Assembly: GCA_014155875.1 (NCBI GenBank)
Contig: JACEFZ010002052.1
Span: forward strand, 186,001 to 250,000
Source: Cepaea nemoralis
Lineage: Eukaryota > Mollusca > Gastropoda > Stylommatophora > Helicidae
DNA: 64,000 bases
Direction: 5' to 3'
The notes under the pieces are model-generated. The model was not told the origin of the DNA. It was given only the letters and a program-made list of their open reading frames with translations, and ran no database searches. Positions 1 through 11,200 of the stretch are shown piece by piece; position 1 is the first letter of the stretch; every line of letters starts with the position of its first letter. A program made the position numbers and the translations under genes.

Positions 1-1836
1 GATGACTGTACAAATTATTACTTTCAACGTGCTTTATGCCAGAAACCAGACGAATAGCGCGGTTTTGTAGAGAACATAGTCGTTTTAAATTAGATTTAGG
101 GCAACCATCCCAAACTGTGGAACAGTAATCGAGATGTGATTGGATATAGCATGTATAGAATATTTTTCGTGTGCTTTCGTCCAGGAAGTGCTGAATTTTA
201 GCAAGTTGGTAAACTTTTTGTGCTATTTTCTTGGTAAGAGCGTGAACATGAGAGCTCCAGTTCAAATGGCTGTCTATTAAAAGCCCTAGTGTTTTATGTT
301 CAGTCACATTAACTATAGGTAACGTGCCCATGCGGAGTTCGAGCGGTGATCCAGTTATGGCTAGTGTCTGTAGTTTTTGTCTGGTCGTTATTAGCATGGA
401 TTTGGTTTTGCCGATGTTAATTTGCATGCGGTTTTCATTGCTCCATCTAGTAAGATTATCAAGTTCCTTTTGTAAAGAATTCTCTAATTCACTACGGTTT
501 TCTTGACTAGTATATATAGTACAGTCGTCTGCAAATAGATCACAAGTTGTATTGATATATAAAGGAAGATCATTAATATAAACTGCAAAAAGCAGCGGAC
601 CTAGTATTGAGCCCTGAGGCACACCAATATTAAGCTGTGTGGGTCTTGATAGACAGTTGTTGAAGGACACGACTTGTTGCCTGTCGGATAGAAATGACGT
701 AATTATGTTCACCATGTTGGTGCTTGTCTTCATTTGCTTTAGTTTTCTAATTAAAATATCGTGATCTACCATATCAAAAGCTTTTTTAAAGTCTACAAAC
801 ACCGCTCCACAAATTCTACCGTTGTTGATGTTTAAGTGCCAGTTATCGGTCATTTTTGTTAGAGCACTATGGCAAGAATATTTAGGTCGAAACCCAGATT
901 GACTGTTAATTATTAGATCGTTGTTAATTAAATGGTGTAACGTTATTTTATGAATGTGTTTTTCTAGTGGTTTTGATAGCGACGATAATAAGGAAATAGG
1001 TCTATAATTACCCAAAACGCTATTATCGATTGAGCCATTTTTAATTAGCGGAAACACTTTAGCAATTTTAAAAGCAGATGGAAAGTAGTTTTTGGCCAGG
1101 CACTGGTTATATATGAACGTTAAGGACTCACTAATGACTGGTGCAGCACAACGAAGAATTCTATTACTGATACCATCTAGGCCGTGTGAGTTTGTTGATT
1201 TGAGGTTCAAGAGATATTTATAAACGTCTGCAACAGACATTAAAGGAATCTCATCGGGAATATTTCTGGTGCACTTCTCCTCACAGAATGATGCCAGTGA
1301 ACTTAAATTACACGATGAGTCTGGTATTGAAGACTTTAGATTCTCTATTTCTGATTGAAAGAACCAACTGAATTCATCGCATGTTATAGAATTTGGTATT
1401 GCTGATTCTGTAGGGCGTTTCTTATTGGTTAGCAAGTTAATAGCCTTCCATATATTTGTACTGTTTGAATTATCTACAATCAAATTTTTGAAATGATCTT
1501 TTTTTATCCTACGAATTTCATATTTAACTTTATTCCTTAGTCTGCGGTAATTGATGAAGTCTTTATTTTTGTGTGCTGTATCTCGCTCTCTCATGATTTC
1601 CAGCACTTCTCTAGTGACCCATGGGGATTTTTGTTGATTTTTGACTCAAACTTCTTTGATTGGCACGTGTTTATCGAACACATTGTAGACTGTCTTCGTC
1701 CAGAAAACTAATGCATCGTCCGGGTCAGGAAGTTGGTAAACGTGATCAAGGGCTGCTTTTCTTAAGTCTTGCAAAAATAAATCTTGGTTGAATGCTTTAA
1801 AATTCCTAAATTTGATACTTACATGTTTATGTTTAA
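1..1836 (-). pseudogene. Reverse transcriptase part of CR1-like ORF2, runs off window
   Basis: The minus-strand frame is open from about 1645 to position 1, so the true end is outside the window. RT motifs are clear: FVDFKKAFD near 800, GVPQGSILGPLLF near 620 and LFADDC near 525, whose two aspartates are the catalytic pair. A single TGA at 1648-1646 (GTTTGAGTC in minus sense) interrupts the linker between endonuclease and RT. The reading frame continues without shift across the TTAA that flanks the insertion at 1837-2531. The enzyme would copy the element RNA at a nicked target. The stop makes it non-functional. Confidence 0.85.
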
Positions 1837-2531
1837 CCCTTTAACAGGCACAGCGCCTGATAGCGTTCGATGCGTTAAACAGGCGTAGCGCCCAATCGCG
1901 TCTTTGATGACTAGTCGTTTTAAAAATGCGATCTCTCGGTTTTCCGACACTTCCGATCGCTACTTTCACTTTCGCCGATAGCTTGACAACGTGGCCGCCA
2001 TTTGTAAACGCGCTACAATGACTTTGAACAGACTTTAACGGACTTTTTTTGATAGTTTTCGGGATTTTTACGCTGTTTTTCAAAATGGATTTCGGCGATT
2101 CTTCAAGTGATAGCCGAGATTTCGCTCTGTTCAATTTAAATGACATTAAAGGGCACGAAGTTGATTATTAATCGGAGCTAGATATCAGTGCAAAGCGTTA
2201 CTTTGCATTAGCAGTCGTGAGTCGGACTTTAAAGAAAGTGATTATGATTCTGAAAATGTGTTTGTAAATTACCGTATAGATGACGGAAAATCACAAACAA
2301 CATGCCGTATTTCGTAAATATTTGTGTTCATATATGGATTACCGGCAACAATCACGTGAGTAACATATTCTGCATGCTTTTCCCTTCATTGTGTTGTTTA
2401 TTTTACTAAAATCGGTTGACTAACACCTTATTTGTGATGTTTTTACTAACGCGACCCGAAATTTTACAGAACCTGAAAAAATCTTGCCCGTTCAGGGCTA
2501 CAAAATGGACAAGCGTCTGCCCTGTAAAGGG
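1837..2531. mobile_element. piggyBac-type non-autonomous element in a TTAA site
   Basis: The 695-bp insertion is bounded by TTAA on both sides (1833-1836 and 2532-2535). Its ends are inverted: CCCTTTAACAGGC on the left and, reading inward from the right, CCCTTTACAGGGC. TTAA duplication with CCC ends is characteristic of piggyBac elements. Inside, on the plus strand, a short acidic reading frame from 2085 (begins MDFGDSSSDSRD, stops after 28 codons), followed by SDFKESDYDSE-type coding in another frame, resembles the acidic N-terminus of piggyBac transposases. It is therefore probably an internally deleted autonomous copy. No transposase core is present. Confidence 0.8.
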
Positions 2532-2535
2532 TTAA

Positions 2536-3223
2536 GAGGTTTGAACCCAATTCTTGACCATGTACAACATACCGGGTAGTGGTCACTAACTGTACAAACA
2601 GGAACAGAACATTCAATAATATTATCTGGACAAGTAACATATATATGATCAATTATAGTTGAGGATGTGTCAGTAACCCTTGTGGGACGGTTTATTAGTT
2701 GCTTGAAATTGTAAGAAAGAATGATATCGTCCCATGTCTGGTTGGATTTAGTAATATCTATGTTAAAGTCACCTAATATCATGACTTCTCTACCTTCTGT
2801 AAACACTCTATCCATCATTGTAGTGAAACAGTCATACCAATTGTACCCAGCACACGGATTCCTATATAGGTATCCAATGAGAAACGGCTGTTGGCTGGCT
2901 GGCTTCACCTCTAACCAAACACATTCTATCTCTACTGACTCGAGATCACTTCTACGGGAACAGTTGAGAGAATTGGAAATGTATACAGCAATACCTGTCT
3001 CTAATTTTTGATTTGCGTCTCTTCGAATTACTTTAAACCCCTTAAGAGTGATTTCAGAGTCGGATATTTTGTCGTTGAGACAACTTTCTGTGATTCCATA
3101 CACATGGAATTGTTTGCACAGTATTACCGAAAGCTCAGGTAATTTATTGAGCAAATGATAGATGTTGAGATGGCCTATACGTAGGCCATCTTTGTGAAGC
3201 CACTGATCGTGATTTGCGAACAT
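2536..3223 (-). pseudogene. Endonuclease part of CR1-like ORF2
   Basis: This region encodes an exonuclease-endonuclease-phosphatase type domain. Visible motifs are RIGHLNIYHLLNK at the N-terminus (LNI...K block), YGITESCL (metal-site E), VMILGDFNID (catalytic D.N), IIDHIYV and the terminal TVSDHYPV (catalytic SDH). In LINEs this enzyme nicks target DNA to prime reverse transcription. The frame reaches WSRIGFKPL exactly at the TTAA where the piggyBac-type element sits and resumes in the same frame at 1836. ATG at 3223 is the first in-frame start in the listed frame; a start slightly upstream is possible. Confidence 0.9.
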
Positions 3224-3283
3224 TGCACGATGAAAGGATGATGTCGCTTGCGGTAGACATTTTCAGAGTTTTTGAAACTTTAT

Positions 3284-3790
3284 TTAGTAGTAGTTAAGAC
3301 TATTAGATGGGGTAGGAAAATGTCTGTGCTGGAGTGACATCATGAAAGCTTGATGCAGGGCTGCAGGATTGTATTGCATTAGCTGTTGAAGTTGGCGGTT
3401 CCACTGATAGGAGTGTAGATTACCATCCAACGAGGGACCACTGCTGTGAGAGTTACTGGAAGTGCCTACATTAGAAGCATACATCGGGGGCACAGCAACA
3501 TTGTTTAACGGTGTCCCCTTTGACACAATAGGGGGAGGCTGCTTTATGGGCAAGGGAGGAAACAAACCATCATAGTTATCAACACTGGGATTTGAGCATG
3601 GGTTGCTATCCACGGCATTGTATTCCTGGGGTATAGGCAATGGTGGTGCAGGAAGAGAAGGAGCATTTTCTGAACACTTAGATGTGGCTGTCGCCGGGGG
3701 TGAAGTTCGGGTTACTCCTGTAACTGGTGCTGGTTGTTGTGCACGTTCGGGATATTTTATGTTCTTCGCTAGTATACTACTTCCTAGCTT
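3284..3790 (-). pseudogene. C-terminal part of CR1-like ORF1 (proline-rich tail)
   Basis: The frame continues ORF1 after the LINE insertion: it begins CSKLGSSILAKNI, which follows on from YRDQIH at about 7233. It is rich in Pro, Ser and Asn and ends LNYY followed by TAA at 3284. About 60 bp separate it from the ORF2 start. The open frame on this strand seems to extend to 3919, but residues coded by 3805-3919 come from the tail of the inserted LINE and are chimeric. No function is assignable to the tail beyond being part of the ORF1 RNA-binding/esterase protein. Confidence 0.75.
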
Positions 3791-3804
3791 GGAACAATGT
3801 ATTT

Positions 3805-3950
3805 CTTCTTCTTCTTCGTTCATCCGGAGTTTTTTTTCGGATGTGATTGCGTTGTGCCTGTTTACAGCAGAGCTGCGTTCTTGCGCCGTTAGGCCGACAC
3901 ATCCGACTTCTGCGGGCATTTGTTGACCGGGTTAACCTTCCCGGGGGTTT
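3805..3950 (-). repeat. 3' tail of the LINE, shared with short retroposons
   Basis: In minus sense this runs CCCGGGAAGGTTAACCCGG ... CTCCGGATGAACGAAGAAG and ends at the TSD. The same about 145-bp block recurs at 51627-51772 (minus), 62321-62473 (plus) and as the end of the retroposon at 57542-59356. The (GAA)n end is the 3' terminus. Confidence 0.85.
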
Positions 3951-4250
3951 CTTAGGACGTTTGACTCTCACTGTTGTGGTGTTATCCCCCATCCCAGCTG
4001 GTCCATATAGAACAGCCGAAGATCCTGGTCAACCCTCAAGGGAAGGCAGGGGCAGATCATGGGCATTCCCCGCCATCCAAGGAGGCTTCCATAATTGCAG
4101 AGCCGATACATAGCGCTCTGGTACTGGGCTCACCCAAGGAATCGTCACGTCCTGCACATGGCTGCTTAGCCTCACTTCCGTATATTGGGCCTTCCGTTCA
4201 CCATAGGCTGTTCTTCCGGAAACCAGAAGTATGCAGTCTGCAGATGACAT

Positions 4251-4652
4251 CCACACAGTGAGCTTTCGATTCGGACTTTCCATGTAATGGATTTGCTATC
4301 CAAGCAATATTCCATTTCGTGCCACTAGGACACTTTTCCACCTTTTATGAAGTCCACACAGTGGGCTTTAGATACGGACTTTCCACGTAATGGATTTGCT
4401 ATCCAAGCAATATTCCATTTCATGCCACTAGGACACTTTTCCACCTTTTATGAAGCCCACACAATGGGCTTTTGATTCGGACTTTCCACGTAATGGATTT
4501 GCTATCCAAGCAATATTCCATTTCGTGCCACTAGGACACTTTTCCACCTTTTATGAAAGCCCACACAGCGAGCTTTCGATTTGTACTTTCCACATAATGG
4601 ATTTGCTATCCAAGCAATATTCCATTTCATGCCTCTGGGTCTTCATGCACCT
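4251..4652. repeat. 103-104-bp tandem repeat, about 3.9 copies
   Basis: Units begin with CCACACA at 4251, 4354, 4457 and 4561; each contains TTTCCACGTAATGGATTTGC and CACTAGGACACTTTTCCACC. The last copy is partial and diverges near 4640, just before the end of the LINE coding region at 4653. It lies in the LINE 3'UTR. Confidence 0.9.
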
Positions 4653-7218
4653 TTAAATGTCAACCTGTATGTAGTTAAAGTAAGCTGCGGTCAACTTGAG
4701 CTTGTTGATATCTCCATAGAGCTTGTCCTCAAATGAAGCAGGTGTGGGCCAAAATATCTTTCTCTGTTCTGCATACGTTGGGCAATCCTGCAGCAAATGT
4801 TTTGCTGTCATTTTTCCAGTTCTACAATTACATTCATCGGTATCTCCTATCTTTAGTTTATTGAACAAGTGGTATTTCAGCCTGTTATGTCCTGTGCGGA
4901 GTCTGAAGATTGCTACTTGTTCTCTTCGGTCGAGTTTGTAATATGCATCATCCTTCTGATGGCCTGGATGCTCAGATTCCCATTTGGTTCTATAAGTGCT
5001 TTTTATCAACCTCTTTGCCTCATTATAGGTTATGTCTATGTCAGGCTGTGGTAGTCGTCCGCCCTCTTTTGCCAGTCTGTCAGCCTCTTCGTTTCCAGGT
5101 ATACTGCAATGTGATGGGATCCACTGTATTACAACTTTTTGGGATTTCTGGCATAGACCATGGAGTGCTGCTCTTAGGTCAGTTAGTTCTGTGCTGTTAT
5201 TGCTCTTGAGTATTGAGACAGCTGACTTTGCATCTGTGAAGATAGCTATTTGCTTCTCTTTATTTTCCTCCACCAGGAGCATTTCCTGCTGCAGTTTTCA
5301 AAGCCTCTACCTCCGCTTTGAAGTTACTTGAAAATTTTCCAGTTGCCATTGAATGTGTTTTTTTCACTCCATTTTTTAAATTTAGGAGAATTCCTCCTCC
5401 TCCATTCTCTATTGAATTTTTGGCTGATCCATCTGTATATGCATGGGTCCAATTCCTGCTTGGGTAATGTTCTTTTATGTAGTTTAGGGTTATTTCTCTT
5501 CTTTCGGTTTCATGCTGAGTGTTCTTTTTCTCAATACCAGGAATGTTTTCTATCATCTCAGGCAGTTGCTGCTGTCTCCAAGCTGGGAACTTGTGTGCAT
5601 TGTGTATGGGCTTGACTGTTGATATGTTAAGTATAGGATCTGCCCTAATCCTTCGTTTGCAGTTTCTACAAAGTTGCTACGCTTCAGTCTTCCCTTTCCA
5701 AAACCATTAAATCTGTTGTACATAGGGTGGTCTGTCAATCTTCTAAATTTTTCTGCTTGTTGCTGGGCTCTGCTATCTCTTCTATCCTGCATTGGTTGTA
5801 AACAAGTGATCTTTTCTAGTTCATTAATAGGCGTTGTCTTCAGGCTTCCAGTTATGATTCGCATTCCTTGGTTTTGGACTCTACTTATTTTGTTAAAGTT
5901 TGACTTAGCTGCTGTTGCCCAAGCTGCAATGCCATATTCCAGTACTGGCCTCACCCGTCCAGTATATAACTTCTTGAGAACTTTCTCATCTGCTCCCCAC
6001 GTTGTACCAGCAAGCTTTTTCATGATTGCCATTCTCTGCCTTGCTCTTGTTCGATTTTTCTCAACCTGTGTCTTCCATGTCAGGCGACGATCAAAGGTGA
6101 CTCCTAGATAGTTTGGATTTTCTTCATGGCGCAATATTTTTCCATTCAATACCAGCTTAGGTTGCTGAGTTTTATTTGAGAGGGAGAACACTGTGCATGT
6201 TGTTTTCTCCTCACTTATCTTCACTAGCCATGATTTGACCAGTCCTCTAGCGCTAATAAGGCTTGCTGTATTCTGCTGTTAGCTGTACTAATATATTCTT
6301 CAGATGTCCATATGGCTAGGTCATCTGCAAAGGAGGATGTGTGTACTCTGGCTGGAAAATTTTCTGTGATGTCATTTATATATGCTAGGAATAATGTTGG
6401 TGAAAGAACTCCTCCTTGGGGGACACCTTGCTCCAGCAGCATCATTTTGCTTGTTTGTCCTTGTACTTTTGTCCTGGCAGTTCTGTTCTCAAGGTAGTGG
6501 CTGATCCATTTATACATTTTTCCACAAACATGCATGTTTTGCAGTTTTACTTTCAGTCCTTCCTTCCATACTTTATCAAATGCTTTTTCTAAATCTATCC
6601 AGACTGCTAGTGTGTGCTTTTTCTCTTGGAAGGCATCCTCTATTTCCTGAGCTATATAGGTTATTTGATCTTCAGTGGATCTGTATTTTCTGAATCCTGC
6701 TTGGTGTGGTGTTAAGAGTTTGTTTTCTTCCAGATGCCATGTTAGCCTGCCATTGATAATGCGTTCCATTAATTTTCCTACACAGCTAAGTAGACTGATA
6801 GGTCGATAGCCATTTGGTTCTTCCAGGTCTTTTCCTTTCTTTGGGACTGGTATTAGTATAGCTTCCTTCCATGCCTGTGGGACTATTCCTCTCTTCCAGC
6901 TGTTATTTAGGACTGCTAGTAGTTTCTTCTTTGCCTTGGTGCCTAGTCCTATTAGCATTTCATTTGTGATTCCATCCTTTCCTGGTGATTTCTTCTTTTT
7001 TAGGGTATTCATTGCCTGTTCCATTTCTTCCATTGTTAGATTTGCCATCATATATTCTGCTGCTGTCTCTGTATTTCTATGATGTATCTGTTTGTCTTTG
7101 ATTGCTTTCTTCTGTTCGGTTGTAATATCAATGTGGTTTGCATTTGCATAGTGTTCCATTAGTGCATTTGCAGCCTTTTTGCCTGTAAGCAAGGCATTTC
7201 CTTGTTTAATTGTTATTT
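4653..7218 (-). pseudogene. RT-RNase H polyprotein of the inserted LINE, frameshifted
   Basis: Three frames cover the protein: 7225-6224 (RT fingers and palm: NGYRPISLLSCVGK, WIDLEKAFDKVW, GVPQGGVLSPTLF, SFADDLAIW), 6224-5553 (thumb: YLGVTFDRRLTWK, VLEYGIAAW, RIITGSLK) and 5556-4653 (RNase H: AYTDGSAKN, IFTDAKSAV, IQWIPSHCSIPGNEEADRLAK; then IFRLRTGHNRL and a CNC..C motif). At least two frame changes, near 6224 and about 5270, inactivate it. The 5' end is the LINE truncation point. DG, DA and NEEAD acidic residues of RNase H are intact. Confidence 0.9.
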
Positions 7219-7232
7219 GGAACAATGTATTT

Positions 7233-8507
7233 GATCCCTGTATAGTTTTTTCTTAGGAGCCCCGGACGACGAAGTAAAGTACGGGGTGTTATTAATGAAA
7301 CTAATGGCATTGTCTTTACAAAATTTAAACAAAGTTAGATTGGCAGCATCGGCAGTCCGACGCTGGAATCCATAACATGGTGGAATGATGATGAAATGAT
7401 GGATGAAATGAACATAGATGAGTTAGGAAATTTATTTCGTAACAGTACCTCCAGCGTAGATAGTTGTGAGGTGCTTATGATGTTATTATCCATTATGTCA
7501 TTGACACCAATATGGACTGTCGCTTTTTTAATTCTCTCATTCACTTGGAATTTTCGCAGTGTAGCGGTAAGCCTATCAATGTCAGCGCCTGGTAGAGGAA
7601 AGATTGAAGTTGACTCGCTGTCAGAAGATGACATGCGATCACTATAGATTCCCTTTAGCAGGGAGTCTCCAATGATAACATGAGTTGCACTGTCATCTAT
7701 AGTTAGGTCACGCTGCTGGCGTGTCCGCTTGGGCTGTTGTTGCCACTGACCACTGCGGTCTTTCTTGTGTTCTTGATTATTATAGCTTGCTTGCGTTGGT
7801 TGTTGATGCCCAGTAGTGGTAACAATTGAACTTTGTGATTCCTGGTCTGCTGCTGGAGAGTCTACACTTAAGGCCTGGAACCTGTTGCTGATATGCACAT
7901 CAATGGGGTAGATGGATGGTGTGCGTTCTACAGGTTTAGAAGTAGTTTTGTTGATTGTAGAAACTGTCTGTATGTCATTATGCGACGAACATTCACTGGT
8001 AGCACACGCATCTATAACACCAAGGGTAGTTTCTGTCTGTGCACTTTTATTAGATGACTGTGCACTTCTTAGTTCTAAAGCATGTATGGATGCTTTGAAA
8101 GTTTCCTTCTCTTGTCTAAGGAGGCGGATTTCTTCTCGAAGAAGAAGGTTTTCGTTTTTAAGCACAGCAATAATATTAGTGGTGTTGCTGGTAATAAAAT
8201 CTGTTAACCTCATTTCCAAAGCCTGAATAAGTTCACGACAATCAATATCATTGTGGCTCTGTGGTTCGGCCGAAGAAAGAGTGCTTGAATGTGATGTGCT
8301 GGTTTGATTAGATTGAGCTGGTGAATTCTGTTGTATGTCCAGCTGGAATTCAGTGTCTGATTGTTCACTAGACAACACGATTGAGGTTGGCGATGTAGAT
8401 GATCGATTCATTCGCTGAGCTGGCGTGCTCGTCAAAATTTGTCCCGTCTTGTTCTTGTTTACATTGTGCCGCTTGGACACAGTTGATGATCGCAAGTTGG
8501 AGGACAT
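7233..8507 (-). pseudogene. CR1-like ORF1, coiled coil plus SGNH esterase domain
   Basis: The likeliest start is the Met at 8507 (MSSNLRSSTVSKRHN); an upstream in-frame Met at 8669 lies in the 5'UTR repeat. A Ser/Thr-rich N-terminus is followed by a coiled coil (LLLREEIRLLRQEKETF), a basic Gln-rich segment, and an SGNH/GDSL hydrolase domain with block I IGDSLLKGI, block III HIGVNDI and block V YRDQIH. A frameshift near 7385 moves the conserved sequence to another frame (NLTLFKFCKDNA...). The domain is established in CR1-group ORF1 and is thought to act on esters or lipids during the life cycle. The protein is interrupted by the LINE after YRDQIH. Confidence 0.85.
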
Positions 8508-8554
8508 TTTGGCAACATAGGCAGCTCGATAAGGCAAGGAATAAAATAATATTG

Positions 8555-8892
8555 CAGGCTTTTCTGTAGGTCGTGCGTGACGTTTACTTGCTAGCCATGC
8601 ATGGTTAATTCTCACGTTGTCGTAAATCGATAATTGGTAAAATTGAAAAATGGGTGATCTTACCGTCACGATTCACAAAGAAATCCTCATTTAACTAAAT
8701 ACACATTCACATAAACTTGACATTTTGTGTTGTATGTAAATCCAGCTTTAAACGAACAAAATGATGGAGTAAATATACGCGCAGGCCTTTCTGTAGAAGG
8801 TGCGTGGTGTTTATCACTTGTTAGTCACGCATGGCAAAGTCTCACGTTGTCGTGAATCGATAATTGGTAACATTCATAAATTGGTGCTCTTA
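8555..8892 (-). repeat. Tandem 227-bp units in the CR1-like 5'UTR (first part)
   Basis: CAGG(C)CTTTTCTGTAG occurs at 8555 and 8782, a period of 227 bp; both units carry CTCACGTTGTCGT and ATCGATAATTGGTAA. The second unit is cut at 8892 by the LINE insertion and continues at 11015. Tandem 5'UTR units are usual promoter-bearing monomers in LINEs. Confidence 0.8.
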
Positions 8893-11004
8893 GTAGTAGT
8901 AGTAGGCCTCTTTCAGTCCTGAAGGACTATAGAGTTGTGCCGCTTGGGAGGTGCCTGTATAGTCCAATTCGAGAATGACAATCTCTGTCACAGTTTCCGC
9001 ATCTGTGAGACGAGGCAAGTCCCGCAGTAAGTGACTGCTCTTTGAGCCTGTGCCGTCTCTCCTCAGTTTTTTGGATCTGATTGCGCTCAAAGAGCACCAG
9101 TCCGTTTCGTACATCTCTTCTCCAGGAGCATCTGTCTGTTGCAACTCTCTCCCACGTGTCTGGATCTATTCCAATGGTTTTCATATCTTGTTTACACACA
9201 TCCCTATATCGCATTTGGGGTCTTCCGGTTGGCCTCTTTCCTGTGGCTAGTTCTCCGTAAAGGAGATCTTTGGGAATACGTTCGTCCTCCATTCGAGATA
9301 CGTGGCCCAACCACCGGAGGCGTCTCTGCTTGAGGAGGGTGTGCACTGTGGTATATCTGCTCTTTCAAGCACCTGTTTGTTTGTTATGTGGTCTTTCCAT
9401 GTTATGCCCAGGATACGTCTCAGACATCTTATGTGGAAGGAATTCAACTTCCTTTCCTGTCTTGAGTACAGGGTCCAGGATTCAGACCCGTAGAGTAGTG
9501 TGCTAACAACACAAGCTTTATATACTTGAGCTTTTGTACGCTCTGTTAGTCTATTATTCTCCCAAACTCTTTTAGCTAGCCTGGAAAATGTTGTGGCTGC
9601 CTTTCCAATGCGTCTGTCGATTTCTGTCTCTAATGAAAGATTATCTGATATTGTCGATCCCAGATACACAAAATCGTGGACGACTTTCAATTCATAATTA
9701 GAGATTTTGATTGACGGAGGCGCATCAGCATCTTGTTCCATCACCTGTGTTTTATTTAGGCTAATGGTGAGCCCAAAGTCTTTGCAGGCAGCTGCAAAAC
9801 GATCGATGAGCCTTTGGAGATCTTCTGCTGTATGAGTAGTCAGTGCTGCATCATCTGCAAAAAGTAGTTCTCTTACGCATCTTGGTCTTATTTTGGGTCT
9901 TTGCCTTGAGTCTTGATGGGTTAAAAAGTTTGCCATCAGATCTTGTGTGGAGGTATATGCCTTCAGTGGCAGTCCCAAATGCTTGCCTTAAGAGAACAGC
10001 AAAGAAGATACCAAAGAGTGTAGGAGCAAGCACGCATCCCTGCTTTACTCCGCTGCTGATGCTGAATGACTGGGATGTTGAGCCGTCAAATAAAATGGTC
10101 CCCTGCATGTTTTCGTGGAATGATTTCACGAGACTAAGAAGGGTGGGTGGACATCCAACCTTTTCAAGGACCTTAAAAAGGCCGCTTCTGCTCACGAGGT
10201 CAAATGCCTTTGTGAGGTCGATGAAGGCTATATATAATGGCTTCCTCTGTTCTCTGCACTTCTCTTGGAGCTGCCGGAGTGAGAAAATCATATCGATGGT
10301 GGACCTGTTGGGTCTAAATCCGCACTGCGATTCGGGGTAGATTCTTTCAGCAAGAATGTGTAATCTTTTAAGGATTACTCTGGCAAAAATCTTGCCTGTA
10401 ATGCTGAGAAGGGAAATGCCGCGATAGTTGTTGCAGTCGCTTCTGTCGCCTTTGTTTTTATAAAGGGTAACGATGTTTGCGTCTTTCATATCTTGTGGTA
10501 TTGATTTTTCTCTCCAGGAGAGCTGTAATATTGCATACAGTTCTGGGATGATTGTTTCTTTGCTACATTTTAAAATTTCTGGTGGAATACTATCTTTTCC
10601 AGGTGCCTTGCCGGATTTGAGAGAGTCTAGTGCTTCGCTGATGTCTGTGAGGCAAGGTTCGTTATCCAAGGCATGCATGGCGGACTGTTGATCGATGGCT
10701 TCCAGAGCTTCTTCGCTGACAGTGTTATCCACTGAGTATAGCTCTGAGTAGTGTTCTACCCAGCGATCCATTTGTTTCGCTCGATCTTTTATGATTACCC
10801 CCTCAGTTGATCGTAAAGGGGCCATCTTATTTTTTTGATGGACCGACAGCTTGCTTGATGCCCTCATACATTCCTCTTATATTTCCAGTGTCTGCACAAG
10901 TTTGAATTTGAGCAGAGAGCTGTAGCCAGTACCTGTTCGCACATCTTCTTGCCATCTGTTGTACTCTATTTCTGGCCGTTCGCAATGCCTGCAGTGTTTT
11001 CTCT
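8893..11004 (-). mobile_element. Second inserted LINE, 5'-truncated
   Basis: The 2.1-kb insertion splits the 5'UTR repeat of the CR1-like LINE. GGTGCTCTTA is duplicated at 8883-8892 and 11005-11014. The 3' end (minus) is a (CTA)n run, TAGTAGTAGTAGTAGG on the plus strand. The flanking 5'UTR unit resumes at 11015 (ACATAAAATAAAGAAACTC), matching the unit at about 8670. Confidence 0.88.
8927..11004 (-). pseudogene. RT and C-terminal zinc finger of the second LINE, broken
   Basis: The frames 11004-10827, 10867-9851, 9978-9247 and 9346-8927 together give the second half of an endonuclease-reverse transcriptase. Motifs are APGKDSIPPEILK, NNYRGISLLSITGK, FIDLTKAFDLVSR, GVKQGCVLAPTLF, LLFADDAALT, then FVYLGSTISD, RRILGITWKDH, LRWLGHVSRMEDERIPK and a terminal CGNCDRDCHSRIGLYRHL zinc finger. 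There is no RNase H. Small indels link the frames, for example near 9900 and 9300. The clade is uncertain. It is dead: truncated at its 5' end inside ORF2. Confidence 0.88.
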
Positions 11005-11014
11005 GGTGCTCTTA

Positions 11015-11200
11015 CGGCCACATAAAATAAAGAAACTCTCATTTCATTAAATAAACAGTCACATAGACTTGAACTGTTGAATAGTATGTAAATCCAGTTT
11101 AGAACGAACACAATGATATACACAGCATCGTGATTGAATTGAGTAAACTTATTAAAATAATCAAAGATCGGGAGAATATGTGAAAACACGTCCTCTCGAA
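11015..11200 (-). repeat. CR1-like 5'UTR, continuation of the second tandem unit
   Basis: ATGTAAATCCAG and AACGAACA(C)AAATGAT match the unit at 8730-8765. The match fades after about 11130; the 5' end of the host LINE is somewhere between there and 11200. Confidence 0.6.

Larger units (their letters stand above)
3805..7216 (-). mobile_element. RNase H-bearing LINE (I/Nimb-like), 5'-truncated
   Basis: The 3.4-kb LINE is inserted in the CR1-like ORF1. A 16-bp duplication, TTGGAACAATGTATTT, flanks it (3789-3804 and 7217-7232). It is 5'-truncated inside ORF2 just before RT. Contents in minus order: RT, a thumb region, RNase H and a C-terminal cysteine motif, then a 3'UTR with a 103-bp tandem repeat and a tail ending in (GAA)n at 3805. 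LINEs with RNase H after RT belong to the I superfamily; Nimb is the mollusc-common clade, so that is the likeliest assignment, not proven. Confidence 0.88.
1..11200 (-). mobile_element. CR1-like LINE, host of three nested insertions
   Basis: On the minus strand the pieces 11200-11015, 8892-7233, 3790-2536 and 1836-1 read in order as one non-LTR retrotransposon: a 5'UTR with tandem units, ORF1 with a GDSL/SGNH esterase-like domain, then ORF2 with an apurinic-type endonuclease and a reverse transcriptase running off the left edge. Known biology: CR1-group LINEs carry an esterase in ORF1 and lack RNase H, which fits. The three gaps are filled by other elements whose flanks carry short duplications, so the parts belong together. 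The right boundary near 11200 is approximate. The copy is dead: it has an ORF1 frameshift, an ORF2 stop and three insertions. Confidence 0.85.

Noticed and set aside
3284..3300. AATAAA after a stop as the end of a host gene
   Set aside because: The frame is the end of LINE ORF1 and ORF2 follows directly.
3805..3919. N-terminal extension of the 3284-3919 reading frame
   Set aside because: It is coded by the inserted LINE tail, so the joint is accidental.
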